Assembly (NCBI GenBank): GCA_964596345.1
Contig: CAZQSZ010000003.1
Coordinates: 310,001-374,000, forward strand
Length of the DNA: 64,000 nt
Direction of reading: 5' to 3'
From: CADEDV01 sp964596345
Lineage (GTDB): Bacteria; Bacteroidota; Bacteroidia; Chitinophagales; Chitinophagaceae
Both the position numbers and the translations under genes were made by a program. Below, piece after piece: positions 32,114 to 40,490 of the stretch; within the stretch, counting starts at the first letter, position 1, and the number at the start of each line of letters is the position of its first letter. Under the pieces are notes generated by a model. It was not told where the DNA came from, did not search any database, and saw only the letters and a program-made list of their open reading frames with translations.

Positions 32114-34705
32114 TTACTTCTTCTTTTTTGGTGCGGCTTTCTTTTTCACCGCTGCTTTTTTCTTTGCCGGAGCTTTCCCGGTTTTTGGCTTTGCCGCTTT
32201 TGTTTTTTTAGTAAAGGCACCGGGTATTTCCAGTTCAATGAATTTCTTTACATCCTCTAAAGTAAAAGCAGCAGCTTCTTCCGCTGTATATTTTGTATCA
32301 TCTGCTTTTTTGGGAATACGGATGATCTTCTTACCATATTTCAGGATGGGGCCCCATCTTGCATTCTCAACAGAGATCTTTTCATCCGCCCAGCGCTGGA
32401 TATAGCGGTTGGCTTCTTTTTTCACTTTTGCATCGATCAGTTCATCCATTTCTGATTGGATCAGCGTATCAAAATTGTAACGCCTCGGTACATTGATAAA
32501 CATCCCGTCCCATTTGATATAAGGACCAAAACGGCCCTTGCCCTTGGTGATGGGTTTACCTTCGTACATACCCACCGGTGCATCGGCAATTTGTTTTTGT
32601 TTGATATGAGAGATCGCCGTTTCCAGGTCCACGGTGGAAAGATCAGTGCCTTTGGGCAATGAAATAAATTCATCGCCCCATTTTACATACGGGCCAAAGC
32701 GGCCTACATTGACAGAGACTTCTTTGTCTTCGTATAATCCCATTGATCCCTGTGCACCAAACAGATTCATTGCCTCTTCATAAGTAATGGTCTCAATGCT
32801 CTGGCCGGTTGGTATTTTGGCAAAACGGGGTTTCTCTTCTTCATCGGCACTGCCGATCTGTATCATAGCACCATAACGTCCCATTCTTGCCACCACCGGC
32901 TTGCCGCTTTCCGGGTCAACACCCAGTTCTCTTTCTCCTTTGATGCGTTCAGCCGTCTCAATGGTTTTCTCCACATCTTTTTTGAAAGGACTGTAGAAAT
33001 CATCAATCATCTTGTTCCACTTCATCTTTCCTTCCGCCACTTCATCAAACTCTTCTTCAATCCGGGCCGTGAAACTGTAATCCATGATATCATCGAAATA
33101 CTGCTTCAGGAAATCGGTGACTACCAATCCAAGATCGGAAGGAAACAGTTTTGATTTCTCCGCACCGGTGTTTTCCTGTTCCATTTCTTTGCTCACCAGG
33201 TCTTTCCGTAAAACAAACACACGGAAATCACGGCGGGTGCCTTCCTTATCTCTTTTCTCCACATAACCTCTTTTTAAAATCGTGGAGATCGTAGGCGCAT
33301 AGGTAGAAGGGCGGCCAATGCCCAGCTCTTCTAATTTCTTTACTAAGGAAGCTTCGGTATACCTCGGCAAAGGACGACTGAATCGTTCCGTTGCTTTCAT
33401 TTCTTTAAAAGGTAACTGCTGGCCAACAGTCAATGGCGGCAGCATTCCCTCGTTGGCTTCTTCTTCCAGTTCATCGTCATCTTTATCTTCCCGGTACACT
33501 TTCAGAAAGCCGTCAAATTTCAATACTTCACCACTGGCACTGAGTTCTTCCTTATTGGTTGATATTTCAATCTTCGCTGTGGTCTTTTCCAGTTCCGCAT
33601 CCGCCATCTGGCAGGCCATCGTTCTTTTCCAGATCAGTTCATACAACCTTGCCCATTCAGCTTCCTGGATGGAAGGATTGCTCATATACGTGGGGCGGAT
33701 CGCTTCGTGTGCTTCCTGTGCACTTTCATTTTTATTCTTGTACTTACGGAACTGGTGATACTGGTCGCCATACATCCCTTTCACAGTTCTGGTGATATCA
33801 CCCAAAGCAGTATCACTCAGGTTCACACTGTCGGTACGCATATAAGTAATGTACCCGTTCTCGTACAAACGTTGGGCGATCTGCATGGTTCTTGAAACGC
33901 CATACCCCAGTTTGCGGGAAGCTTCCTGTTGTAAAGTGGATGTGGTGAAAGGTGGGGCCGGGGAACGTTTGCCCGGTTTCACCTGTATGTCGGTTACTTT
34001 ATAATCAGCACCAACACAACTTTTCAAAAATGCTTCTGCGTCTTCTGCTGCATTGTATTTCCTGCCTTCTGCGGCGAAGGTTACATTTTTATCAGAGACA
34101 TCTTTGGCGGTGAATAACGCTTCGATCTTAAAAGTGCTGGTGGGAGTAAAGGCATTGATCTCTCTTTCCCGTTCAGCGATCAGACGAACAGCCACACTCT
34201 GCACACGGCCTGCACTCAGGTTGTTGCGCATACTCATCTTGCGCCAGAGAACAGGGCTCAGTTCAAACCCCACGATCCTGTCGAGGATACGGCGGGCCTG
34301 CTGGGCCATCACCAGGTTCATATCCAGTTTGCGGGGATTCTGTACTGCCGCCTGGATGGCCGGCTTGGTGATCTCATGAAAGACGATCCGTTTGGTGGTC
34401 TTGGGATCAAGGCCCAGCACCTCGCACAAATGCCAGCTGATGGCTTCCCCTTCACGGTCCTCATCCGTGGCCAGCCATACTTCGCTGTTTTTGGATAATT
34501 TCTTCAGCTCATTGACCACCTTCTCCTTATCATCGGGAACAATATATCGGGGCTTGAAACCATTCTCCACATCAATACCCATCCCGGCTTTTTCCAGGTC
34601 ACGGATATGGCCAAAACAACTTTTCACCTGGAAATCTTTTCCCAGGATCTTTTCGATCGTTTTCGCTTTCGCAGGGCTCTCAACTATCAGCAGATTTTTC
34701 GCCAT
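32114..34705 (-). CDS. topA: DNA topoisomerase I
   Basis: An 863-residue type IA topoisomerase that relaxes negative supercoils. The TOPRIM domain (1-145) has KNLLIVESPAKAKTIEKILG and ATDEDREGEAI with the metal-binding acidic residues. The catalytic Tyr is Tyr288 in GYITYMRTDSVNLSD. The C-terminus lacks Cys4 zinc ribbons; instead from about residue 600 there are repeated RYGAMIQIG, RFGPYVKWG, RFGPYIKWDG and WGPILKYGKK units, the repeat type of Bacteroidota and actinobacterial enzymes, and a highly basic Lys/Ala tail (residues 830-863) that should help bind DNA. Single gene. Confidence 0.96.
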   Translation of the reverse strand: MAKNLLIVESPAKAKTIEKILGKDFQVKSCFGHIRDLEKAGMGIDVENGFKPRYIVPDDKEKVVNELKKLSKNSEVWLATDEDREGEAISWHLCEVLGLDPKTTKRIVFHEITKPAIQAAVQNPRKLDMNLVMAQQARRILDRIVGFELSPVLWRKMSMRNNLSAGRVQSVAVRLIAEREREINAFTPTSTFKIEALFTAKDVSDKNVTFAAEGRKYNAAEDAEAFLKSCVGADYKVTDIQVKPGKRSPAPPFTTSTLQQEASRKLGYGVSRTMQIAQRLYENGYITYMRTDSVNLSDTALGDITRTVKGMYGDQYHQFRKYKNKNESAQEAHEAIRPTYMSNPSIQEAEWARLYELIWKRTMACQMADAELEKTTAKIEISTNKEELSASGEVLKFDGFLKVYREDKDDDELEEEANEGMLPPLTVGQQLPFKEMKATERFSRPLPRYTEASLVKKLEELGIGRPSTYAPTISTILKRGYVEKRDKEGTRRDFRVFVLRKDLVSKEMEQENTGAEKSKLFPSDLGLVVTDFLKQYFDDIMDYSFTARIEEEFDEVAEGKMKWNKMIDDFYSPFKKDVEKTIETAERIKGERELGVDPESGKPVVARMGRYGAMIQIGSADEEEKPRFAKIPTGQSIETITYEEAMNLFGAQGSMGLYEDKEVSVNVGRFGPYVKWGDEFISLPKGTDLSTVDLETAISHIKQKQIADAPVGMYEGKPITKGKGRFGPYIKWDGMFINVPRRYNFDTLIQSEMDELIDAKVKKEANRYIQRWADEKISVENARWGPILKYGKKIIRIPKKADDTKYTAEEAAAFTLEDVKKFIELEIPGAFTKKTKAAKPKTGKAPAKKKAAVKKKAAPKKKK

Positions 34706-34783
34706 AAGGACTCCATATTATAATACAAAACCGCTTTTCAGCGGCTGCAAATTAGAGCAAGAATAATTAATTTTCCCGGAAAC

Positions 34784-34814
34784 TTGCCAAATCGTAAAAC
34801 TATCCGTTAGTTTG
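34784..34814 (+). promoter_or_regulatory. promoter of the VanZ-like membrane protein operon
   Basis: TTG at 34784-34786, 20 nt, then TTAGTTTG at 34807-34814 (one change from TAnnTTTG), 16 nt before the ATG at 34831. Confidence 0.45.
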
Positions 34815-34830
34815 GCGGCTGTATATCAAC

Positions 34831-35235
34831 ATGAAAATCACCCGGCAAACAGACCTGCTGCTGAATGTAATTTCCCCTTTATTACTGGGGTATTTTATCT
34901 ATTTCCTGGGCAGCTATGAACTGCTTCCGCAATGGGTTAAAAATTATTTTCCCGATGGCCTCTGGGCCTATGCGTTCTTATCAGCGATCCTTATCATCTG
35001 GAACCGGCAGCTGAATTATACCTGGCTTTTCATTTCCTTTTTGCTGGCAGCCTGCTTTGAACTTTTGCAGCATTACCTGTTAGTTGCAGGCACAGCCGAT
35101 ATAGCAGATGTTATGACTTATTTTCTTTTTATGGGTGCAGGCCTTTTAATGAACCGGTTCTTCAAACAAATAAAATCATACCCTGGCAGTTTAATTGATA
35201 ATTATGAATCGCAGCAAAAGAAAGTCAATTTATAG
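34831..35235 (+). CDS. small membrane protein, possibly VanZ-like
   Basis: A 134-residue protein with four hydrophobic helices (about 10-30, 44-60, 65-87 and 96-115). A polar loop between the first two carries FPDGLWAYAF, and before the last helix is GTADIADVMTY; acidic and aromatic loop residues (FELLQHY) give the layout of VanZ-like proteins, whose function is unclear. The identification is by pattern only. The last 32 nt overlap the next gene, so the two are an operon. Confidence 0.55.
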   Translation: MKITRQTDLLLNVISPLLLGYFIYFLGSYELLPQWVKNYFPDGLWAYAFLSAILIIWNRQLNYTWLFISFLLAACFELLQHYLLVAGTADIADVMTYFLFMGAGLLMNRFFKQIKSYPGSLIDNYESQQKKVNL

Positions 35236-35839
35236 TGTGGCGGCTGCAGCAGGATTCCTGCTTATTGCGGCCGGCAGTTCCAGCATCAACAAAATACACT
35301 GTGGTGCTTTCAGCCGGACACCAAGCGGCGAGGAAACCAGTGCTGATAACTATGTGTTGCTAAACGATGGCTCCAAAGTTTTTGGCGACAGGATAACCTG
35401 GAAATCGGGCTTGCTGGTAAAAGACCAGATCAAAGTGGGCGATGAAAAATTCGCTATCCGGGAGACCAAAGGTTATTTTGCCAATGGTACCTATTATGGC
35501 CGTATCAATAGCAGTAACTACGCCAAACGTATCATACATGGCAAGCTGAATGTGTATTATACCGAGGACTGGACAACCTATACAACTACCAACAGCCGGA
35601 CCGGTGCTATGCGGACTTCGCAACGGCTGGTTTGTATTCACTACGTACAGCGGGGTGATAACGGACCTATTGAGGCTATTGCCAACCAGAAAGACATCAG
35701 GGAGTATGTGAAGGATTGCCCTGCTTCTATGGAGATGGTGGATAAAAGAGATAAAGAGATAAGAAGGGCCATCCGCAGGAACGGGTTTTACCTGAATAAA
35801 GTGTTTGTGATCTATAATAACGGTTGCAAAGACGAATAG
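35204..35839 (+). CDS. hypothetical exported protein
   Basis: The ATG at 35204 (211 residues) is preferred over the in-frame TTG at 35195. It starts MNRSKRKSIYSVAAAAGFLLIAAGSS, a signal peptide or N-terminal anchor. The mature protein is mixed beta with a Tyr-rich centre (YYGRINSSNYAKRIIHG, YYTEDWTTYTTTNSR) and a C-terminal helix (DKRDKEIRRAIRRNGFYL). No family recognised. It overlaps the membrane protein before it by 32 nt. Confidence 0.6.
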   Translation: MNRSKRKSIYSVAAAAGFLLIAAGSSSINKIHCGAFSRTPSGEETSADNYVLLNDGSKVFGDRITWKSGLLVKDQIKVGDEKFAIRETKGYFANGTYYGRINSSNYAKRIIHGKLNVYYTEDWTTYTTTNSRTGAMRTSQRLVCIHYVQRGDNGPIEAIANQKDIREYVKDCPASMEMVDKRDKEIRRAIRRNGFYLNKVFVIYNNGCKDE

Positions 35840-35845
35840 AGCTGG

Positions 35846-36541
35846 TTAAATCAATGTGCTGACCCAGGCAGCTATTTTTGCTGCCCATCTTTTATATTCC
35901 TTGCCGGAAGGATGTAAACCGTCGGCGGCTAATAAGGAGTGATCAGTTACAGCCTCCCTTGTCCATGCTGTTATAGCAATGTAATGAACCTTGTATTGCA
36001 AAGCGATCTCTTTATTGGCTTTGTTATAGGCATCAATTTCAGCAGCGATCTGTGAACGGTCCCTTCCTTCTGCAAAAGGAGTAACACCCCAATCCGGGAT
36101 GGAAAGTACTACCACATGGCTGGCTTTGTTCCCGGCTAAACGAATTGCTTTTTTCAACAGGGCTTCAAATTCGGGTTTATATTCTTCCACTGAACGGCCG
36201 CGGTATTGATTATTGACACCAATTAAAAGAGAAACGAAATCATAAATTGGCAGCAATGGTTCTTCTTTGTCCGCGGCGATGATGCCGGCTTCCAGTTCAT
36301 CAGTGGTCCAGCCGGTTTTGGCGATGATCCTGGCCTTGATTTCTATGGCATTTTCATGTTGCAATTGTTGAACCAACTGGCTTGGAAAATTTTCTTCCGG
36401 GGGAACACTTTCGCCAATGGTATAAGAATCACCGATAGCGAGATATGTATATTTTTTAGCAGCCATTTCGGGAATATTTGTTTGATCACTGAAACTAACG
36501 GCAATAGTAAAGAAACTAAACAGAATGAATACAGGTCTCAT
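35846..36541 (-). CDS. SGNH/GDSL hydrolase
   Basis: A 231-residue secreted esterase-like enzyme (signal peptide to about residue 18). The family blocks are present: GDSYTIGES (nucleophilic Ser), the oxyanion Gly/Asn in IGVNNQYRG and catalytic DGLHPSG (Asp and His). Such enzymes cleave acyl esters of lipids or carbohydrates. Its ATG overlaps the stop of the alpha/beta hydrolase gene (ATGA), so both are translated from one mRNA, suggesting two lipolytic or deacylating steps in one pathway. Confidence 0.88.
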   Translation of the reverse strand: MRPVFILFSFFTIAVSFSDQTNIPEMAAKKYTYLAIGDSYTIGESVPPEENFPSQLVQQLQHENAIEIKARIIAKTGWTTDELEAGIIAADKEEPLLPIYDFVSLLIGVNNQYRGRSVEEYKPEFEALLKKAIRLAGNKASHVVVLSIPDWGVTPFAEGRDRSQIAAEIDAYNKANKEIALQYKVHYIAITAWTREAVTDHSLLAADGLHPSGKEYKRWAAKIAAWVSTLI

Positions 36542-37380
36542 AAAAAATCAACAATGGCTTTGGATACCTTGTTATCCCGGTAGATCCGGCGGTGCCCCAG
36601 TCCCTTGCTAATTACGAATTGTATATTCGGATAGTTTTCGGCTTTTACATTATAGGCGTCGGTCAGCGGGGTGATCTCATCATCCTCATCATGCAACCAG
36701 AGCACTTTGGCCCGGATATGTTGCATAGCCCGACGGATCGAATACCAGGAAGAAGGATGCCCGCCTGCTTTGATAATGATCTTTTCAAATTCGGGCCGCA
36801 GTGCGTCATCCAGTTTCAGGAAATGGAAAAAAGTATTGATAGCTGTGGTCGTTTCCGTAGCGGGTGCGATCAATACGAGGTGAGTATCATTGCTATGATG
36901 GATTTCTTCTAATGCAAGGCTTACCGCAAGCCCGCCAAATGAATGTGCCATGAAGGATTGAACAGGACCATACCGTTCATTGATCTCCGTAATTGTCTTA
37001 GCATACAAAGGGGCTGTGATTTGTTTGCCGCCACTTTTGCCATGGGCGGGTGCATCAAATGCCAGTACTTCATATCCTTTTTTGATCAGGGGCCTTATAT
37101 AGCGGTCAAAACTGGTGGCGGAAGACTCAAAGCCATGCAGGATGAGTACTTTTCGTTCAGCCGGGTGGTTCCAGCGCCAGCCACATACAGTGATACCATC
37201 AAGTTTGAAAGTTAATTTTTCAGCCTGTTCAAAAATCTTTGGGGCAGGCTTCTTATTACGTCGTTGCGGTGTGCGGAACAGATCGAATGCTTTTGCAGCC
37301 GCTTTCGCAGGGGAAACGACTGTCAATAGTTTGAATTTGGTTCTAAAATAGCTGACTGCGATTTTTTGTGCTAATTTCAT
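36538..37380 (-). CDS. alpha/beta hydrolase
   Basis: The ATG with its A at 37380 gives 280 residues, starting MKLAQKIAVSYFRTKF. The alpha/beta hydrolase core has the oxyanion loop ILHGFESSATSFD, the nucleophile elbow MAHSFGGLAVS and the acid/His segment WLHDEDDEITPL with a late GLGHRRIYR (catalytic His). Likely a lipase/esterase or serine hydrolase of unknown substrate. It is translationally coupled to the SGNH hydrolase downstream and its start lies only 31 nt from the divergent DUF2520 gene. Confidence 0.85.
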   Translation of the reverse strand: MKLAQKIAVSYFRTKFKLLTVVSPAKAAAKAFDLFRTPQRRNKKPAPKIFEQAEKLTFKLDGITVCGWRWNHPAERKVLILHGFESSATSFDRYIRPLIKKGYEVLAFDAPAHGKSGGKQITAPLYAKTITEINERYGPVQSFMAHSFGGLAVSLALEEIHHSNDTHLVLIAPATETTTAINTFFHFLKLDDALRPEFEKIIIKAGGHPSSWYSIRRAMQHIRAKVLWLHDEDDEITPLTDAYNVKAENYPNIQFVISKGLGHRRIYRDNKVSKAIVDFL

Positions 37381-37411
37381 GCAATGCAAAAATAAGATTC
37401 GGAGGAGGTAT

Positions 37412-38173
37412 ATGGATATTGTAATTATCGGATCGGGAAATGTGGCAGCTGTGCTGGGTAGAAAATTCAAAGCAGCTGGTCATAGCATTGTACAGATATA
37501 TAGTCGTAATGCGTCAGCAGCCAGCGAACTGGCTTATGAATGGGACACGGAATCCACTAATTACAAAATCCTAATCAATAAAAAGGCAGATATGTATATA
37601 ATAGCTGTCGCTGACGATGCTATTGATGAGGTGGCGGATGACCTTAAACTTCCCGGCAAAGTGGTGGCACATACCGCTGCTTCTGTGCCTAAAGAGATAT
37701 TGAAAAATATTACAGCACACTACGGTGTTTTTTATCCATTACAAAGCCTGCGGAAGGAAACCATTCATTTGCCGGAAGTGCCTGTTTTTTTTGAGGGAAG
37801 TGATGAGTTTACCAAAAGGAAACTCGAGGTACTGGCGCAATCTATTGCAGGCGAAAAGGTGGCAGAAGCAGGTACTAAAGACCGTTTAAAACTGCATGTG
37901 GCAGCCGTACTGGTCAGCAATTTTACCAATCACCTGTATACCCTTGCCCAGGAATATTGCAAAAACGAAGGACTTGATTTCAAACAGTTATTACCGTTGA
38001 TTGAGGAAACAGCCCTGCGCATTAACGATATCTCCCCGAAACAGGCACAAACGGGCCCTGCCATCCGCCATGATAAAGAAACCATTGAAAAACACCTGGA
38101 GTTGCTGAATGACTATCCCGGTTTAAAAACGATCTATTTGTTACTTACAGAGAGTATTCAGCAAGTGAAATAA
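37412..38173 (+). CDS. Rossmann-fold and DUF2520 protein (PanE/ProC-like)
   Basis: The ATG at 37412 (253 residues) directly starts the NAD(P) fold MDIVIIGSGNVAAVLG. A GGAGGAGG sequence sits just upstream, an unusually strong ribosome site for this phylum. Residues 1-120 are an NADP-binding Rossmann domain and 130-250 the helical DUF2520 dimerisation domain (AAVLVSNFTNHLY, HDKETIEKHLELL). The family resembles ketopantoate and pyrroline-5-carboxylate reductases but lacks a known reaction. Often next to kdsC and maf in Bacteroidota, as here. Confidence 0.85.
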   Translation: MDIVIIGSGNVAAVLGRKFKAAGHSIVQIYSRNASAASELAYEWDTESTNYKILINKKADMYIIAVADDAIDEVADDLKLPGKVVAHTAASVPKEILKNITAHYGVFYPLQSLRKETIHLPEVPVFFEGSDEFTKRKLEVLAQSIAGEKVAEAGTKDRLKLHVAAVLVSNFTNHLYTLAQEYCKNEGLDFKQLLPLIEETALRINDISPKQAQTGPAIRHDKETIEKHLELLNDYPGLKTIYLLLTESIQQVK

Positions 38174-38243
38174 TGGGTACCGGTTAAACTGTTCTCATCT
38201 TATCATTTTCCCGAACAAGTAAACCTTTTATTCGTTTTTACAA

Positions 38244-38251
38244 TACTTTTG
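38244..38251 (+). promoter_or_regulatory. promoter -7 box of fdx
   Basis: TACTTTTG matches TAnnTTTG perfectly, 25 nt before the ATG at 38277; no clear -33 TTG. Confidence 0.35.
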
Positions 38252-38276
38252 CCCCCTGAAACGAAAAAAGGAACAG

Positions 38277-38612
38277 ATGTATACGATCAAATTCAATTTT
38301 GAGGAAAAAGGACTGGAGCCGGTGGTTATTCAGAATGCCGGGCCCTGGGAAAGCATCCTGGAAATTGCCCTGAAGAATAATATTGACCTTCATCATAATT
38401 GCGGAGGTGTTTGTGCCTGCAGCACCTGTCATGTTTATGTTGAAAAAGGAGAGCAGTTCATCGATCCTATCAGCGACAAGGAAGAGGATTTTATTGATAG
38501 GGCAGTTAGCCCCCGCCTTAACTCCCGGCTGGGATGCCAGTGCCTGCTGCACGATGGAGAGGGTGAAATAGAAGTGACATTACCCGACCAGACACAATTT
38601 TTGGGAGAATAA
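38277..38612 (+). CDS. fdx: 2Fe-2S ferredoxin, adrenodoxin/ISC type
   Basis: A 111-residue electron carrier. The cluster ligands are Cys42, Cys48 and Cys51 (CGGVCACSTC, the C-x5-C-x2-C signature, with an extra Cys46) and Cys87 (RLGCQC); residues following the first motif (TCHVYVEKGE) are typical of adrenodoxin and bacterial Fdx. Fdx supplies electrons to iron-sulfur cluster assembly. It is followed, after a heptad-repeat terminator, by iscX, which is the order at the end of the E. coli isc operon. Confidence 0.9.
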   Translation: MYTIKFNFEEKGLEPVVIQNAGPWESILEIALKNNIDLHHNCGGVCACSTCHVYVEKGEQFIDPISDKEEDFIDRAVSPRLNSRLGCQCLLHDGEGEIEVTLPDQTQFLGE

Positions 38613-38622
38613 ATTTCACAGA

Positions 38623-38677
38623 GGTCAGAAGTAAGAAGTCTGAATTCCGGCCTCCGTTATCATACCTCAGACTTCTT
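38623..38677. repeat. 7-nt AGTC repeat array forming a terminator-like hairpin
   Basis: GGTCAGA, AGTAAGA and AGTCTGA start at 38623, 38630 and 38637, 7 nt apart. The last two units (AAGAAGTCTGA, 38633-38643) pair perfectly with 38667-38677, followed by a T-rich tail. It lies between fdx and iscX and belongs with the arrays at 26042 and 30048. Confidence 0.6.
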
Positions 38678-38686
38678 TTTCTTTTT

Positions 38687-38926
38687 ATGAGTCATTTTGA
38701 ACCACCTATCAATTGGAGTGATCATGAAGACATTGCCTTGAAACTGTATGAACGTTTTGGTGATGAATTCAATGAAGGGAAAATATACAGGGTTCGTTTC
38801 ACTGATCTGCTGGAATGGATATTGCAAATTCCCGGTTTTGAAGGAACCCGTGAGCAAAGTACCGAAGGACACCTGGAAATGATCCAGAGTGCCTGGGTCT
38901 ATGAATGGAGAGATAACCAGAAGTAA
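38687..38926 (+). CDS. iscX: iron-sulfur assembly protein IscX
   Basis: A 79-residue acidic helical protein. The INWSDHEDIALKLYERFGDE start, the RVRFTDLLEWILQIPGFEG core and the C-terminal HLEMIQSAWVYEWRD match IscX (YfhJ), which binds IscS and iron and moderates cluster assembly. It has about 13 more residues than the E. coli protein (66). It follows fdx, but no iscS, iscU, hscA or hscB is in the window, so the pair is detached from the rest of an isc system, if one exists. Confidence 0.85.
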   Translation: MSHFEPPINWSDHEDIALKLYERFGDEFNEGKIYRVRFTDLLEWILQIPGFEGTREQSTEGHLEMIQSAWVYEWRDNQK

Positions 38927-38977
38927 CCCGCCGTTGAAAAGTTGAAAGTTTCTTTACACCCTTATCAACCTGCAAAC

Positions 38978-39499
38978 ATGAACGTTCTCGAACTATTTAA
39001 AAAGGTAACCACGTTTGTTTTCGATGTGGATGGTGTGCTGACTGATGGTACTGTTCTGGTGCTTGATAACGGCCTGCAGGCAAGACGGATGAATATCAAA
39101 GATGGTTTCGCTTTGCAAATGGCGATCAAGAACGGGTACGGTGTCCGTATTATTTCAGGAGGCAATTCACCACAAGTAGTGGACAGGCTGGAAAAACTGG
39201 GTGTAAAAGATATCAGCATGTCTGTTTTGGATAAGAAGACTTTTCTTGAAGAATACATGAAAGCTAACAAGCTGAAAAAAGAAGAAGTATTGTATATGGG
39301 AGATGACCTGCCCGATCTTCCCGCTATGAAAGTGGTGGGGGTGCCCTGTTGCCCTGCTGATGCAGTGGCTGAGATCAAAGCCGCAGCCAGTTATATTTCA
39401 CACCTGAACGGGGGGGCTGCCTGTGTGCGGGATGTGATCGAAAAGGTCTTGAAGCTGAATGACCACTGGGAGTACCGTACGGATGTAACTTCCCGCTGA
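38978..39499 (+). CDS. kdsC: 3-deoxy-D-manno-octulosonate 8-phosphate phosphatase
   Basis: The ATG at 38978 (173 residues) is preferred over the in-frame TTG at 38942. HAD phosphatase motif I is FVFDVDGVLTDG (Asp16, Asp18), motif II IISGGNSP, and motif IV YMGDDLPDLPAM. Lacking a cap domain, it is the C0 type that works as a tetramer to dephosphorylate KDO-8-phosphate for LPS core synthesis. The MNVLELFKKVTTFVFD N-terminus is conserved in KdsC. Spaced 51 nt from iscX and 58 nt before the UbiA gene. Confidence 0.9.
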   Translation: MNVLELFKKVTTFVFDVDGVLTDGTVLVLDNGLQARRMNIKDGFALQMAIKNGYGVRIISGGNSPQVVDRLEKLGVKDISMSVLDKKTFLEEYMKANKLKKEEVLYMGDDLPDLPAMKVVGVPCCPADAVAEIKAAASYISHLNGGAACVRDVIEKVLKLNDHWEYRTDVTSR

Positions 39500-39557
39500 T
39501 AATACTCTTATTTTATACCTCACCGTTCTGCCGTATCTTTCGCCAAAATTTTTTTCA

Positions 39558-40490
39558 ATGAGGTTGACAGCCGCTTTCCTGAAAATGATCCGACTGCCCA
39601 ACCTTTTTTTTATTGCCCTCACGCAACTGCTTTTTCATTTCTGTATTTACGATGTACTCTACAAAGGGCAGGTGACCTCCGGCGACCTCTTTCGTTTTTT
39701 TATCCTGGTGCTGGCTTCTGTTTTTATTGCTGCGGCAGGGTATGTGATCAATGATTATTTTGATATCAACATTGATGAGGTCAATAAGCCTCAAAAAATG
39801 GTGGTGGACAAACTGATCCATCGCCGCTGGGCCATTGCCTGGCATTTTATGCTTAGCACCAGCGGGCTGATACTCACCGTGGTGGCATTGCCTTTTCTGG
39901 AGAAATGGTATTTGATCCTGGCTAATATGGCCTGTGTGGCATTGCTCTGGTTCTATTCCACCAATTTCAAAAAAAGTTTGCTCATAGGTAATATTGTGAT
40001 CTCACTACTCACCGCCTGGACCATTCTTATTGTTTTCTTTTCCAAGGTATCTGTGGCAGATGCCATCGGGATGGGAGAAGGATCACACCAGAAATTTTTC
40101 AGGCTGGCTTTCCTGTATGCGGGGTTTGCTTTCATCAGTTCGTTGATCCGGGAGGCGATCAAGGATATGGAAGATATGGAAGGGGATGCAAAGTATGGTT
40201 GCCGTACCATGCCGATCGTTTGGGGTGTTAATGCCACTAAAGTGTATGTGGCGGTCTGGCTGATCGTATTGATCACTATCCTGATCATTGTGCAGGTATA
40301 TGTATTACAATTCAGGTGGTGGCTGCCGGTAGTGTATAGCATTGGTTTGATCATTTTGCCATTAGGCTATATTTTTTACGAACTTTTTAAAGCCCGGACA
40401 ACAGCCCAATTTCACAAGCTGAGCAACTGGACCAAACTGGTTATGCTAACCGGCATTCTCTCCATGGTTTTCTTTTATTTTTACCTATGA
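39558..40490 (+). CDS. UbiA-family prenyltransferase
   Basis: A 310-residue intramembrane prenyltransferase with about nine helices. The two Asp-rich motifs that bind Mg-prenyl diphosphate are NDYFDINIDEVNKP (64-77) and REAIKDMEDMEGD (about 196-208). Overall pattern resembles the geranylgeranylglycerol-phosphate geranylgeranyltransferase-like and MenA-type members common in Bacteroidota; the acceptor cannot be assigned. Its last four bases overlap the maf start (ATGA), so the two are translated together. Confidence 0.88.
   Translation: MRLTAAFLKMIRLPNLFFIALTQLLFHFCIYDVLYKGQVTSGDLFRFFILVLASVFIAAAGYVINDYFDINIDEVNKPQKMVVDKLIHRRWAIAWHFMLSTSGLILTVVALPFLEKWYLILANMACVALLWFYSTNFKKSLLIGNIVISLLTAWTILIVFFSKVSVADAIGMGEGSHQKFFRLAFLYAGFAFISSLIREAIKDMEDMEGDAKYGCRTMPIVWGVNATKVYVAVWLIVLITILIIVQVYVLQFRWWLPVVYSIGLIILPLGYIFYELFKARTTAQFHKLSNWTKLVMLTGILSMVFFYFYL

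Noticed and set aside
32114..34705. Frameshift or truncation of topA because zinc ribbons are missing
   Set aside because: The C-terminal repeat and Lys-rich tail type without zinc ribbons is normal for Bacteroidota topoisomerase I.
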